NCBI GenBank assembly: GCA_022478985.1
Contig: JAKSZP010009249.1
Location: 124,001 to 188,000 of the forward strand
Length of the DNA: 64,000 bases
From: Massospora cicadina
Lineage: Eukaryota > Entomophthoromycota > Entomophthoromycetes > Entomophthorales > Entomophthoraceae
Direction of reading: 5' to 3'
In this document: positions 10,739 through 23,022 of the stretch, one piece after another
How the letters are laid out: the number at the start of each line of letters is the position of its first letter
How positions within the stretch are numbered: position 1 is the first letter of the stretch
Program-made: the position numbers and the translations under genes
Notes under the pieces: model-generated
What the model was told of the DNA's origin: nothing
Databases searched by the model: none
Seen by the model: the letters and a program-made list of their open reading frames with translations, nothing else

Positions 10739-12006
10739 CCACCCCTGCCAGTAATCCCATCTAATTGAGGGTCCCAAAATCATGAATCTCTCAATTTGCC
10801 ATTGAGATCAGATGGACAAATGTGATGATCTGATTCTTTTCAATCTTCATCAGTTTTCCACTTAAATTCTCCAGGAGAACTCGTATTTCTCTATGGCCCA
10901 GAATAACTATTCCAGGAGCCACCCATAGCTCTACTCTGGACTTCTTCCAGGGGCTATTGACCTCTCCATGCAACAACTCAGGTATCTCCAACTTCAATCC
11001 CATATTGACTATGATCTGTGATCCTGGAGGAATGATCCTCAAACTCTTGAGTTGTAGCAGAGTTCACCATTGATTGTCAGTTATGTCTAATTGCTGTAAT
11101 TATTTTCACTTAAATTTATTAATTTTTGGTATTCATAATCTACCTGAAACGTTTGAAGTAAATCCACTGGTGGATCCGGAAAAGATCCCCTAATCACGTG
11201 GATTAACATAGTAATGTTAACTTCATCTAATTTCAACTTTAATTGATGTTCCTCGTCTCCATCAGTTTCTGCCTCATTACTTTATATTGGGGTGATTGAT
11301 TCCTTCCAATATCTTGGATCAATCGCTTCTTTTTTTAACCTTGTTTTCTTCATTGGTACTGCAATCCAATAATTTGAATTATTTGCTTCCCATATTAAAC
11401 CCATACAATGTCTAACTAGTGTCTAATTTAAAAACCTTGCTCCTTGAACTATTGCAAGCAGACCCAATTTCAACCCAAGTTGGCCATACTGAAAATTTTC
11501 ATCTCAAGTAGATGTCTGGTGGAACAGGATCTCTTGCAGCGCTAGACAGTTCCATATCTAGGCTACAAGTTTTTTTAATAAATATTGAGTATCTTTTTCA
11601 GCATTGTTCGCCATATAGGAGTCATATTCACATTTCTAATTTTCATTTTGTCAACTTGCCTCATACATATCTCCATGTCTAAGCTAAGTTTCCACAATCA
11701 AATGTGATCCACTTTGCGTTCTGTCTTCAAAAATAAAACTTCACAAACCAAATATTCTTCTTTTCTTCTTCTTAACGTTACTTTCACAAGTAACTTATTA
11801 ATTCAAATGGAAGTATCTTCTAATACTTCCTTGATCTTAGTGACTCTCTCCTCCAAGGAAGTAAATTCTCTATAATCAGCTTACTTCAAGGAGCTCTTAT
11901 TGATGGTTGCCAATTCTGCCAAAAGCAAACTTAGTTCGCCCTTATATGACAACTTATATTGGCGTATCTTGCTCAACTACAACCTATAGTGAGCACCAAA
12001 TGGTAA
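10739..12006 (-). pseudogene. LTR-K internal region: gag remnant and pol linker, internally deleted
   Basis: Reading leftwards from the primer site, 11986 to about 11100 encodes a degraded gag-like helical segment with an LEERVTKIKEVLED block (about 11820-11865). A similar LEEWVTKAKEEL block occurs in LTR-D. At 11042-10791 a frame of 83 codons matches the protease-RT linker of Gy-1 (VAPGIVILGHREIRV shared). No protease, RT or integrase remains, and about 1.27 kb replaces the ~5 kb expected, so a large deletion has occurred. The segment ends at 10738, where an LTR-K in the opposite orientation begins. Confidence 0.55.
11988..12004 (-). other. LTR-K primer binding site
   Basis: On the minus strand the LTR ends ...TTTTACCA, followed two bases later by TGGTGCTCACTATAGG. 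This is a textbook position and TGG start for a tRNA primer site. The same site is present in LTR-M and LTR-D. Confidence 0.65.
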
Positions 12007-12444
12007 AATCCTGGGTTCTTCAATAAATGATATTTATAGGAGTTAAATGCATAGATTCAGTATGTGCACGATTTTCATTGCTTGATAGTAATTCAATGTG
12101 ATTGATAGTAGTATGAAGACTATTATCTGTAGTTGAATAGATAAACTGATATGTTCCAATGCTAGAACTGTAATAATCCACAAAATAATGGTGATGTCAA
12201 CTATAAGGACCTCTTCCATGTTACAGCTATTTTATCCACTCTCAGATTCAAAGGTTCCCGCCCTTTCTTCTCATCGCGCTGAGTCTGCTGAAATTTATGT
12301 TTAAGGTCTGCTTCTTTTCTAAGGATCCTCAATACTTACTCTTTATATTACAAAAAAGTCCACAATTATTGTATACCACACCAATAATAACTGAAGATAA
12401 ATAGAGCTTATAATTTAGATGGAAGAATCCTTTTTATATTAATA
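12007..12444 (-). repeat. LTR-K(-), 3' portion
   Basis: This is the end of an LTR whose 3' terminus points left into the primer site at 12004. It aligns in reverse complement with the last ~440 bp of LTR-K(+) and, more distantly, with LTR-D at 32462. The LTR is cut at 12445 by the LINE-A1/A2 pair and resumes at 23038. Confidence 0.6.
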
Positions 12445-12460
12445 TAAATTGTCAGGGAAA
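12445..12460. repeat. Target-site duplication, copy 1 of 3
   Basis: TAAATTGTCAGGGAAA lies directly before the 5' end of LINE-A1. The same word occurs at 17738-17754, between A1 and A2, and at 23023-23037 after A2. Confidence 0.85.
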
Positions 12461-12556
12461 AAAACTTTTCTTTCTTGTTGCAAACACTTTTGCAACCCAT
12501 TCAATTCAAGACTAAATCTAGTTTGATAATCTCATAGAGGGGATTAGGCTGCGCCC

Positions 12557-13970
12557 ATGTCTGGGAGCAGTTGGGCAAGCAAGGCAAGAGGAGCAGGCGG
12601 AAGGCCCGCGGCCTCTAACATTCGAAAACGCCCCGGAGAATCTGGCGGAATAGAAAAAAATCTAAAAAAACTGGCGGTCACAATTTCCCCAGAGATACTC
12701 GCGTGGCAAGCACGATGCAACCAGTACATCAATATGCCACATTCCCAGCCACTTTCGTTGGTGGAATTTGGAGTCCGTGTGTATCTGGACATCCAAAAAA
12801 TGGCCCTATGGGAAAAATTTTGTGAAAATGTACACAAAATTTTCCCGACCGCGGTGTATGTTGCACCTCACTCCATGTCGCGCGGTTGGCTGGACCTAGG
12901 TTTTGAAAGCAAAATAGCAGCAGACGAGGCTGCAGCAGTGCGCATAGTGGTCGACCTCCCCGAAGGGCAACGGGTCATCGAAACTAAATGCACCAGATGG
13001 ACAAAATCAAACCAAATTTTCCTCATGTTTGACTTTTTGCCTACTACGGTAAAACGTGACATTTTGGAGCAACACCTGAAAGATGGTCTCACCATATATG
13101 GCGAAATACAATCTTTTGAAATGCAATGTTTCACACTGATGCCACACCTGTGCACCGGCAAAGCCATCATAGTTCTGACCCCAACTGAGGAGATCGCGAA
13201 GGACCTAACCCAGATCCCGCACTCCACCTTTATTGACATCACAGGGCACACCACCCACCCATTCTGGGTAACTGTGGACAGCGCGCCCCCCATTTGCACC
13301 CACTGTGACGCATTTGGCCATAAGGCACACGTGTGCCCCATTAAAGAGGGCGTTACATTCCAAGAGCACCCCTTGGCAGCCATGGCCAGCGGAGAGGCGC
13401 ACTACGAACCAACTGCAAGCACCAAAGAGGCTTTCCCGTGGGGAGCACAAGGCTGCTACCTATTGGTAAAGCCCATCTCCCCGCAGGAGTGGAAGAAGGC
13501 CAAGCAGGCCTGTAGGACCGCAGCCAAGGAAGCGGCCAAGGTCACCACCACCATCCCACACTCACAATGCCAGGAGGACATGGAGACCTTCGCGGTGGAA
13601 GCAACTCAGGAATCCATCACCCAATCAGATTGAGAGGCCCAATCTGAATGGGCCACTCAATCCGAAGATCCGATGGGAGATTCGATCTCACCCAATTGCT
13701 GCACCCAAGCCCCGGTTGAAACTGACTTGGAACCTATCCCAACCAAAAAAATTTTTTTTTGCCCCACTCGACAGTGCACCAAACTTATCCGCACCTCAAA
13801 AAATTTGTCCGACATCAGGAAAACAAAAAGCGAAGGCCAAAGCCAACGCGACTCTTTCCACAAAAATTAACAAAAACCCCAATAGCGTTGCTGCTAATAC
13901 CCGCGCTGCTGTGAAAGCCTGTGGGGACCTGGAAGAGGCTGGTGGGCCGGGGGCCCACCCTCACACCTAA
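12557..13970 (+). pseudogene. LINE-A1 ORF1, CCHC RNA-binding protein
   Basis: The RNA-binding ORF1 protein of the LINE, expected to package element RNA. The ATG at 12557 opens 358 residues to a TGA at 13631-13633; the equivalent codon in A3 is TGG, so the stop is a mutation. The frame then shifts around an A/T run near 13743-13760, and the family's true stop is TAA at 13968-13970. The basic, Gly-rich N-terminus leads into the conserved core (AVYVAPHSMSRGW, CTRWTKSNQIF, HLCTGKA). A single zinc knuckle CX2CX4HX4C uses Cys247, Cys250, His255 and Cys260. A Lys-rich C-terminus follows. ORF2 starts 6 bp after the stop. Confidence 0.85.
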
Positions 13971-13976
13971 GGTGCG

Positions 13977-16900
13977 ATGGGGGAAACCTTCACTCTAGGG
14001 ATGCTGAATATCGCCAGACTTAAGGCCTCCCTGTCCCAGGCTAGGAAACTGAGTTTTTTACAAAATAATTTACCCATGGATATCCTGGCCATCCAGGAAA
14101 CCCACTGTCCACGAGGTTCCAAGGATGCTTGGAAAACAATGCTCCTACCATCCCTATCCTTTTGGTTGAAGCACTGTGGGGTGCTAATTCAGAAAAACAA
14201 TTTTTTCAAATTTACATCTTCAGAAACATTCCTAAATGACCGAGTGCTCGTTGTCACCTTCTCATGGGCTGATGTTGCACACACAATCGTCAACATTTAC
14301 GCCCCAAACAGTGCACAAGAGCGTCGGGAATTTTTCTCGTCGGTCAAATCCCTCCCACTACCCCCGATTTTTTCCTAATCGGTGACATGAACTGTTGGCT
14401 AACCTCACCAACGGACCAGTGGCTGCCCTCACCCCACGCCCCACAGGGTCACGTAGAACTACGCGTTCTAAAAGCCACCCTTGGGTTAATGGATGCGCTG
14501 CTGTGACATGCCCTGCTGCCTGAAAACATGATGCGTCCCCACATCCACAATGGCCAATTAAGGTCCATGACCTGCATTGACCTTATTCTGGCACTGGCGA
14601 AATTCTAACCCCACATCTCCCACTTCAAAACAATGAAAATGGAATTCTCTGACCACCGACTGGTCTTGATAATATACCACTTACCTGTCACAGTTGCAAA
14701 GGCCCCACATTGGTGCAAAATCTGCCCCCCAGAGCTTGCGTCGCCAGGATTTTCCACGTGGGTGGAAGAGGCAACTTTGGCAAATTTGTTTGTTGCACCG
14801 TTTTGTGCGGACCCCATTTCCACATAGGCAACTTTCAAAAAAGACACCATCCACCACTATCGCCATCTCTCATCCAGATGCTCATGAGCCACATCGGCGG
14901 TTATATCGCGCGTGCTGGCGGAATTGGCCCACTTGGAGTCCAACATTCCAGCCTCAGGATATAGCCCTGCATTGGGCCAGAAGTGGGCGGAGGCAGCAGC
15001 CCACCTCAACGCACTTGAAAGGCAACACAAACATCGGGTTTGTGTCCAATACAGGGCCACACGCATCACTAAAGGTGACAAGTGCACTGCATACTTCTTC
15101 AAAAAAATTTTTGCACCACGCCAGAGTGTGGCCTGCACACAGATGCGAAGATCAGATAATTCTATTGTGGACACACCAGCTGAAGTGGCAATCAAATGCA
15201 AAGATATTACTCTGAGTTATACCAAGCCAAACCAATTCAGCCAGCCGAAATGGCAGAGTTTCTTGGCAGGGCTCATATCCGCACCATTTTCCAATACCCA
15301 GAAATAATGAATTTAATTACTCCGAACAAATTATGGACTACCATTCGCGGTGCGCCAAACCAAAAATGCCCAGGCCCAGATGGTATTCCATATGAGTTCT
15401 ACAAAAAATATTTTAAATACATATCCCCATTGCTGCTAGCCTCACTCAACCAAAGCCTGTTGGAAACGTGCCTCCTACCAGGAGGACATGAGGCTTTTAC
15501 AGTCACACTCTTCAAGAAAGGGGATAGGCTAGACTTAGCCAACTGGCGCCCTATTTCTCTAACAAACACAGACACCAGAATTTTAACAAAAATCATGGCT
15601 AACCGTTTAGGGACTGTAGCATCTGCCACCATCTCTCCAGAACAATTCGGTTTCATCCCTAGAAGGTCGATTTGGGATAACGTGCACTCTGTGGCTAATG
15701 TGTGTCAGTCCACAGCCTCTGGGGCACTTGTATTCTTGGACCAACAAAAGGCCTATGATAGAGTAAACTGGGAATACCTTAGGGCCTGCCCCCAACAATT
15801 CCGCCTACCTCCCCGCTTCATTAACTGGGTGATGCTGCTCACGGAATCTGCAACAATGGCTGTGCGTGGCCCAGGTTTCCTAACGGAAGTAGTCCATCCT
15901 CAAAGGGGCCTGCGACAAGGGGACCCCCTGAGCCCACTCTTATACAACTTCAGCCTTGACCCACTACTGCGAAATGTGAATGCCCAACTCACTGGGGTCC
16001 ATGTGCCAGGCCAAACCCCAGTCAAGATGATGGCATTTGCAGATGATTGCGTGGTGGGGGTGTCTAATAATAAAGATGCACGCGCGCTTGAAGCCCTCAT
16101 CCAGGAATATTCCCGGGTAAGCAACGCGGCACTGAACGCCTCCAAAACTGAAATCATCCTCCTTGGTCAGTTTCAGAACTGCTGGGCCCCAGCAAGTAGT
16201 TCCCAACCCAGCCCAGCTGCTCGCCCAAGTCCACGCCTTACTAACTCAAAACACACCGCTCCACTGGTGCTCCCCTTTGTGCCACGACCTACCATAGGAC
16301 CGGTACGCCATATGGGCGTGTGGTTGGAGGCAGGAGGATACGCGTCAGCAGTAATGGAGGGCCATATACTGGACAACGTGACGAAGCGAATCGCCTCTCT
16401 CAGAGCCCACCCTACTACCCTCACTGGCAGGGTTGTTCTTGCCAACTCTATGCTCCTATCCAAAGTCTGGTTTGGAGCTCACGCCATCCCCTTCTCCCCA
16501 AGCTTCTTCAAATCCCTGTATGCTTTGCTACAAGGTTGGCTTTGGTCAGGCCGCCCTCCATCAGTACGGCTAGAGGTCATGTTTGGCCCTCATCATCATG
16601 GTGGCATGGGCCTACTTGACTTCAAAGCCCATGCCGCCAGGATCCTAGGCACCTGGATTGCGGCCGTCACTGCTCCTACACTCCCATCCCAACACTGGTC
16701 CCGCGCGGCCCGCTCCAACTTCTCCCGAGCCTTGGGCCTCAACAATCCATCAAACCCCCACTCCCTGATGAAATACCTCGCATCACACACATCAGCCACA
16801 GGTCCTCACGGGACCAAAACCCACTACAAACGAATCCTACTCTCCATGCGAAGCGCAGAGTGGAGAATTCGTATTAGTGGACATACAACCCGAAGAGGCT

Positions 16901-17681
16901 GCCCCTCTCCTCAGTTCACACAAGAGGTACAGGGGCTACCCATCCATGATGGCGTGATCCCCATTCGACCCCATGTCCTATCCAGTTAGACTACCTGGAC
17001 ATGATGGACATCCCTTATTCCACTGAGACCCAAAAGACTATCTGGAAATACGCACACCATCCTCTGTTGCAGCCTCAAGTCCGCTCCCATGTGTGGCGCT
17101 GCCTGAGGCGGGTGTATCGTACAGCTGAGCGCTCTAATGCTTTACACTCATCCTGTGTCGTGTGTGGCCAGTATGGAACGCTGTTTCACCGCCTGGAGAA
17201 GTGCCCCACCTCTAAAGTAATATGGCGCGAAGTCCAACGTCTGCTAGGTCAGGATCAAACACATCCCTTCAGTCTGTCAAGAGATATGTTTGCTATATCA
17301 ATGGCCTCCCCCCTCCCACCCTCCCTTCGTGCTCTGGTGGTTGCAATCGCCATGTGGACTATCCACACGATTGTCTTGGATGCCATCGCCGGATCCATCC
17401 CCACCCTCCCTGAAGCTGTCCACAGATTCCGGTCTCATTTGGTGGATCACTTTCAAGCGTGGATGTTTGGATATCTCCCACCACGTCGCCAGCAGCTGGT
17501 CTCCTCCTGGTTCCCAGTCTGGTTCATCAAATCAGACCCCTTCCTCCACACGCGCTCAATAGTGGCTACGCCCCCTACACACGTTCCCTCCCCTTCCCAT
17601 AAGTGGCGTTCCCGCTGGCAACAAGAGATAGCATCGCTTCTCTGGGGTGCCTCACCTGGTACTGAGTTTTGTCTCGTCTGA
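13977..17681 (+). pseudogene. LINE-A1 ORF2, endonuclease-reverse transcriptase
   Basis: The polyprotein that nicks target DNA and reverse-transcribes the element RNA at the nick. The ATG at 13977 opens an APE-like endonuclease: LNIARLKA, AIQETH, VNIYAPN, then GDMNCW and SDHRLV in shifted frames. The RT lies in a 597-residue frame (15196-16989). It has CPGPDGIPYEFY, motif A FLDQQKAYDRV (Asp codon 15739-15741), motif B RGLRQGDPLSPLLYN, the FADD active site (Asp codons 16042-16047) and NASKTEIILLG. A one-base loss at about 16985 shifts into the C-terminal frame (17001-17681), which has a CX2CX7HX4C knuckle (CVVC, H, C). There is no RNase H. It is dead from at least three frameshifts, one in a T-run near 14370. 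Confidence 0.9.
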
Positions 17682-17723
17682 GTCATATTCGGAAGTGTCC
17701 GTCCCATGGTCAGCCTTCCCCGC

Positions 17724-17737
17724 AATAAATTTAAATT
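17724..17737 (+). terminator. LINE-A1 3' end: AATAAA and TTTAAA tail
   Basis: The 3'UTR ends with an AATAAA polyadenylation-like hexamer at 17724-17729 followed by TTTAAAT units. A3 has the same arrangement at 52199-52211. A2 has a variant (AATTAATTTAAAAATTT). The element therefore ends in a short tandem repeat, not a poly(A) tail. Confidence 0.55.
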
Positions 17738-17754
17738 TAAATTGTCAGGGAAAA
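17738..17754. repeat. Target-site duplication, copy 2 of 3, shared by A1 and A2
   Basis: TAAATTGTCAGGGAAAA forms the only sequence between the 3' tail of A1 and the 5' terminus of A2. Confidence 0.88.
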
Positions 17755-17846
17755 TTTTTTCTCTTATTGCAATCACTTTTGCAACCCATTCAATTCAAGT
17801 CTGAATCTAGTTTAATAAATCTCATAGAGGAGATTAGTCTGCGCCC

Positions 17847-19257
17847 ATGTCAGAGAGCAGTTGGGCAAATAAGGCAAGAGGAGCAGATGGGAGGTCCACG
17901 GCCTCAAATGTTTGAAAACACCCTGGAGAAACCAGCGGAATAGAAAAAAATTTCAAAAAACTGGCGGTCACTATTTCCCCAGAAATCCTCGCTTGGCAAG
18001 CACAATGCAAACAGTACATCAATAGGCCACACTCCCAGCCACTTTTGTCAGTGGAATACGGAGTCCGCGTGTTTCTGGACATCCAACAAACAGCTTTATG
18101 GGAAAAATTTTGTGGGGATGTGCACACTTTTTCCTGACCGCGGTGTACGTCACACCTCATTCCATTTCACACGGTTAGCTGGACCTAGGTTTTGAAAACA
18201 AGGAGGCAGCAGATGAGGCTGCTGTAGTGCACATAGTGATCGACCTCCCCAAAGGGCAACAGGACATCAAAACAAAACGCACTAGATGGACAAAATCCAA
18301 CCAAATTTTCCTCACGTTCAACTTCTTGCCTACTACGGTAAAATGTGATATTTTGGAGCAACACCTGAAAGATGGTCTCGCTGTCTATGGCGAAATACAA
18401 TCTTTTGAAATGCAATGCTTTACACTGATGCCACACCCTGTGCATTGGCAAAGCCATTGCAGTTATGACCCCAACTGAGGAGATCATAAAGGACCTAACC
18501 CAGATCCCGCACTCCACTTTATTAACATCAAAGGGCATACCACCCACCCTTTCTGGGTAACCGTGGACAGCGCCCCCCCCCATCTGCACCCACTGTGACG
18601 CGTTTGGCCATAAGGCACATGCATGCCCCACTAAGGAGGGCGTCACATTCCAAGAGCACCCCTCAGCAGCCATGGCCAGCGGAGAGGCGCACTACGAACC
18701 AACTGTAAGCACCAAAGAGGCTTTCCCGTGGGGAGCACAATGCTGCTACCTTCTGGTAAAGCCCATCTCCCTGCAAGAGTGGAAGAAGGCCAAGCAGGCC
18801 CGCAGGGCGCGGCCAAGGAAGCGGCCAAAGTCACCACTGCTATCCCACACTCCCAACGCCAGGAGGACATGGAGACCTTCGCGGTGGAAGCAACTCAAGA
18901 ATCCATCAACCAATCAGATTGCGAAGCCCATGCTGATTGGGCCACTCAATCTGAGGATCCAATGAGGGACTCAAATTCTCCTAATCTTTGCAACCAAGCT
19001 CTGGTCAAAACTGACTTGGTTTTCAACCTACCTGAAAATTTTTTTTGACCCATTCAACGGTGTACTGAACTCATCCACACCACAAATAATTTGTCCAACG
19101 TTGGGGAAACAAAAAGCGAAGGCAAAAGCCAACACAAACCTTCTGAAAAATTAACAAAAATACTGATAGCGTTGCTGCAAACACCCATGCTGCCGTGAAG
19201 GCCTGTGGGGATCTAGAGGAGGCTAGTGGGCCCGGGTGCCCACCCCCTTGCACCTAA
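17847..19257 (+). pseudogene. LINE-A2 ORF1, heavily frameshifted
   Basis: The start ATG is at 17847-17849, with the family N-terminus (MSESSWANKARG). The frame is broken before 18140 and again near 18440 and 18520. The core around TRWTKSNQIF and the zinc knuckle region (about 18585-18630, CTHCDAFGHKAHAC) are still readable in different frames. The stop TAA is at 19255-19257, inside the palindrome GCACCTAAGGTGC at 19250-19262. It is the same family as A1 ORF1, with no coding capacity left. Confidence 0.8.
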
Positions 19258-19263
19258 GGTGCG

Positions 19264-22200
19264 ATGGGGGAAACCTTCACTTTAGGGATATTGAACATCG
19301 CCAGACTCAAGGCCTTGCTGTCCTGGGCTAGGAAACTGAGTTTTTTACAAAAAATTTACCTGTGGATATCCTGGCCATCCAGGAGTCCCACTGTCCAAGA
19401 GGTTCCGAGGAGGCTTAGAAAACAATTCTCCTCCCATCCCTATCCTTTTGGTCGAAGCACTGTGGGGTGCTAATTCAGAAAAATAATTTTTTTAAATTTT
19501 TATTGTCAGAAACTTTCCTCAATGGCTGAGTCCTTATAGTCACCTTTTTATGGGCTGACGTGGTACACGCTATCATCAATATCTATGCCCCAAATGGTGC
19601 ATGAGAGCGTCGGGAATTTTTCTCATTGGTCAAATCCCTCCCACTACCCTCAGACCCTTTCATAGTCGGTGACATGAACTGTTGGCTAAACACTCCAACG
19701 GACCAGTGGCCTTCCTCCTCCCATGCCCCCCAGGGCCACATTGAACTTCACATTCTAAAGGCCACCCTTGGGTTAATGGATGCACTGCTGCAGCAAGCCC
19801 CACTGCTCAAGAACATGACGCACCCCCACGTCCACAACGGCCAATTAAGGTCCATGTCCCACATTGACCTTATCCTTACGCCGGTGAAATTCCAACCCCA
19901 CATACACCACTTTAAAACAACAAAAATGGAATTCTCTGACCATTGACTGGTCTCGATAACCTACCACCTACCTGTCACAGCTGCTAAGGCCCCACATTAG
20001 TGCAAAATTCGCCCCCTGAGCTCATGTTGCCAGGATTTTCCACGTGGGTGGAATCAGCAACTTTGACAAAAGAGTTTGTTGCACCGTTTGTGTGGACCTC
20101 ATTTCCACATGGGCAACTTTCAAAGAGGATACCATCCGCCAATCTCGCCACCTCTCCTCTAGATGATCACGAGCCACATTAACTGTCATTTTGCACACTC
20201 TGGCAGAGTTGGTACACCTGGAGTCCAACATTCCAGCTACAGGATACAGCTCTGCATGGGGCCGGAAGTGGGCGGAGGCAGCTGCCCACCTCAACGCGCT
20301 CGAAAAGTAACATAAACATTGGGTTTGTGTTCAGTACAGGGCCAAACGCATCACAAAGGATGACAAGTGCACCGCATATTTTTTAAAAAAATTTCCGCAC
20401 CACGCCAGAGTGTGGCCTGCACACAGGTGCAAAGATCGGACAATTCAATTGCAGATATGCCAGCCAAAGTGGCAATCAAAACACAAAAGTATTACACCGA
20501 GTTGTACCAATCTGATCCAATTCAGCTGGCTGAAGTGGCAGAATTTCTCGACCAAGCCCACATCTGCACCGTTTCCTGACACCCAGAAATAATGAATTTG
20601 ATTACTCCAAACGAATTATGGACAGCCAATTATGGTGCACCAAACTGAAAATGCCCAGGCCCGGATGGCATTCCATATGAATTCTATAAAAAGTATTTCA
20701 AATATATATACCCACTACTACTTGCCTCACTTAACCAGAGCCTTCTGGAAACGCGCCTCCTACCAGGAGGACAAGAGGCCTTCAACGTCACACTCTTCAA
20801 GAAAGGGGACAAGCTAGACTTAGCCAACCTGGTGCCCATTTTTTTAACTAACACGGATACAAAAGTTTTAACAAAAATCATGGCTAACCGTTTAGGGATT
20901 GTAGCATCTGCCACCATCTCCCCAGAACAACATGGTTTCATACCCAGAAGGTAAATTTGGGACAACGTGCACTTGGTGGCCAATGCGTGCCAGTCCACAG
21001 CCTCTGGGGCATTGGCATTCTTGGACCAAAAGAAGGCCTATGATAGAGTAAACTGGGAATACCTCAGCGTTTGCCTCCATCAATTCCGCTTACCTCCTCG
21101 CTTCATCAACTGGGTGATGCTGCTCACGGAATCTGCAACAATGGCAGTACGTGGCCTTGGCTTCCTAATAGAAGTAGTCCGCCCTCAAAGGGGCTTGCGA
21201 CAAGGGGACCCCCTCAGCCCACTCTTATACAACTTCAGCCTTGACCCACTACTTCGAAACGCGAATGCCCAACTCACTGGGGTCCATGTGCCATACCAAG
21301 CCCCAGTCAAGATGATGGTGTTTGCAGACGACTGTGTGGTAGGGGTGTCTAATAATAAAGATGCACACGCACTTGAAGCTCTCATTTAGGAGTATTCCTG
21401 GGTAAGTAACGCTGCACTGAACGCCTCCAAAACTGAAATCATTCTCCTTGGTCGGTATCAAAACTGCTGGGCCCCTGCAACCAGTGCCCACCCTGCCAAT
21501 CTGCTCACAAACGCGCTCGCCCTCCCAGCTCACTCCACACTGCCCCACTGGTGCTTCCCTTTGTGCCACGCCCTACCATAGGGCCAGTCCGCCATCTGGG
21601 CGTGTGGGTGGAGGCAGGCGGATACGCATCAGCAGTAATGGAGAGTCATATTCTAGACAATGTAACGAAGCGCATCGCCTCCCTCAGAGCCCACCCTACT
21701 TCACTTACTGGTAGAGTCGTTTTGGCCAACTCTATGCTCCTCTCCAAAGTCTGGTTTGGAGCCCACGCCATCCCCTTCTCCCCAAGCTTCTTCAAATCCT
21801 TGCATGCCCTGCTGCAAGGATGGCTATGGTCAGGCTGATCTCCACCAGTATGGTTAGAAATCATGTTTGGCCCTCATCAGCACGGTGGCATGGGCCTGCT
21901 TGACTTCAGAGCCCATGCGGCCAAGATCTTGGGTACCTGGATTGTGGCTGTCACCGCCCCTACACTCCCCTCCCAACACTGGTCCCGCAACCTGCTTCAC
22001 CTTCTCCCGCGCCTTAGGCCTCAACAATCCATCTAAACCCACTCCCTGATGAAATACCTGGCTTCACACCCATCGGTCACAGGTCCTCACGGTACTAAAA
22101 CCCACTACAAAAGAATCCTACTCTCCATGCGGAGCGCTGAGTGGAGAATTCGTATTAGTGGACATACAACCAGAAGAGGCCGCCCCTCTCCTCAGTTCAT

Positions 22201-22945
22201 ACAAGAGGTACAGGGGCTACCCATCCATGATGGCGTGATCCCCATACGGCCCCATGTCCTGTCCAGGGTGGACTACCTTGACATGATGGACATCCCTTAC
22301 TCCATTGAGACCCAAAAAAAACATCTGGAAATACGCTCACCATCCTCTGTTGCAGCCTCAAATCCGCTCCCATGTGTGGCGCTGCCTGAGGCGGGTGTAT
22401 CATACAGCTGAGCGCTCTAACGCTTTACACTCATCCTGTGTCGTGTGTGGCCAGTATGGAACGCTGTTCCACCGCCTGGAGAAGTGTCCTACCTCCAAAG
22501 TGATATATCGCGAAGTTCAACGTTTACTGGGCCAGAATCAAACACATCCCTTCAGTCTGTCAAGAGATATGTTTGCTTTATCAATGGCCTCCCCCTTCCA
22601 CCCTCCCTCAGTGCTCTGGTGGTTGCAATCGCCATGTGGACCATCCACATGATTCTCTTGGTTGCCATCGCAGGCTCCACCCCCACCCTCCCAGAAGCTG
22701 TCCACAGATTCCGGTCTCATTTGGTGGACCACTTTCAAGTGTGGATGTTTAGATAACTCCCACCGCGCCGCTGACAGCTGGTATTCTCCTGGTTCCCAAT
22801 TTGGTTCATCAAACAGACCCCTTCCTCCACAAGTGTTCAATTGTGGCTACGGCCCCTTCACGCGTTCCCTCCCCTTCCCCATACTTGGCGTTCCCGCTGG
22901 CAACAAGAGATAGCATCGCCTCTCTGGGGTGCCTTTCCTGTTACT
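19264..22945 (+). pseudogene. LINE-A2 ORF2, endonuclease-RT, heavily decayed
   Basis: The ATG at 19264 begins MGETFTLGILNIARLKA. Endonuclease motifs persist in fragments: GDMNCW at about 19665-19685, and a SDH followed by a TGA at 19944-19946 where A1 has CGA. RT motifs include KKAYDRVNWEYL, RGLRQGDPLSPLLYN and FADD (Asp codons 21327-21332). The C-terminal knuckle CVVCGQYGTLFHRLEKC lies at about 22438-22490. Stops within the RT (for example a TAA at about 20953 and a TAG at about 21387) and many indels make it a pseudogene. Confidence 0.85.
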
Positions 22946-23022
22946 AAGTGTTGTCTCAGTCGAGTCAATTTTAGAAAGTGTCCATCCCATGGTCGGCCTT
23001 CCCCGCAATTAATTTAAAAATT

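Larger units (their letters stand above)
12461..17737 (+). mobile_element. LINE-A1, full-length non-LTR retrotransposon
   Basis: A full-length L1-type element of about 5.3 kb. It begins with an AAACTTTTCTTTCTTGTTGC terminus and a ~96-bp 5'UTR, then ORF1 (12557-13970), ORF2 (13977-17681) and a short 3'UTR with AATAAA at 17724-17729. It ends in TTTAAATTTAAATT rather than poly(A). It is flanked by the TAAATTGTCAGGGAA duplication, and the right-hand copy of that duplication is also the left flank of LINE-A2. A1 is the most readable LINE-A copy here, but ORF1 and ORF2 both carry stops and frameshifts. Confidence 0.92.
17755..23022 (+). mobile_element. LINE-A2, full-length copy in tandem with A1
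   Basis: A second full-length LINE-A of about 5.27 kb in the same orientation as A1, starting TTTTTTCTCTTATTGC (a variant of the family 5' terminus). It has the same order: 5'UTR, ORF1, ORF2, TTTAAATT tail. It differs from A1 at many sites, including indels and substitutions spread along its length, so it is not a recent unequal-crossover duplicate. It is more decayed than A1, with many more stops. The flanking repeat is the same 15-bp word that flanks A1. Confidence 0.9.

Noticed and set aside
10728..10755. Purine tract GGCAGGGGTGG (minus) beside TGTTAAA, read first as a polypurine tract of an LTR-K element
   Set aside because: The LTR at 10738 is in plus orientation and the neighbouring minus-strand sequence is the protease-RT linker, so this is not a 3' end of internal DNA.
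12868..13383. Long minus-strand open frames opposite LINE-A ORF1
   Set aside because: They are shadows of the plus-strand coding frame; similar shadows occur in the sister copies and have no domain.
12557..17681. RIP-type mutation (CpA to TpA) as the main cause of decay
   Set aside because: The stop-creating differences I could align are CGA to TGA. I have not made a full count, so RIP is not excluded for other sites.
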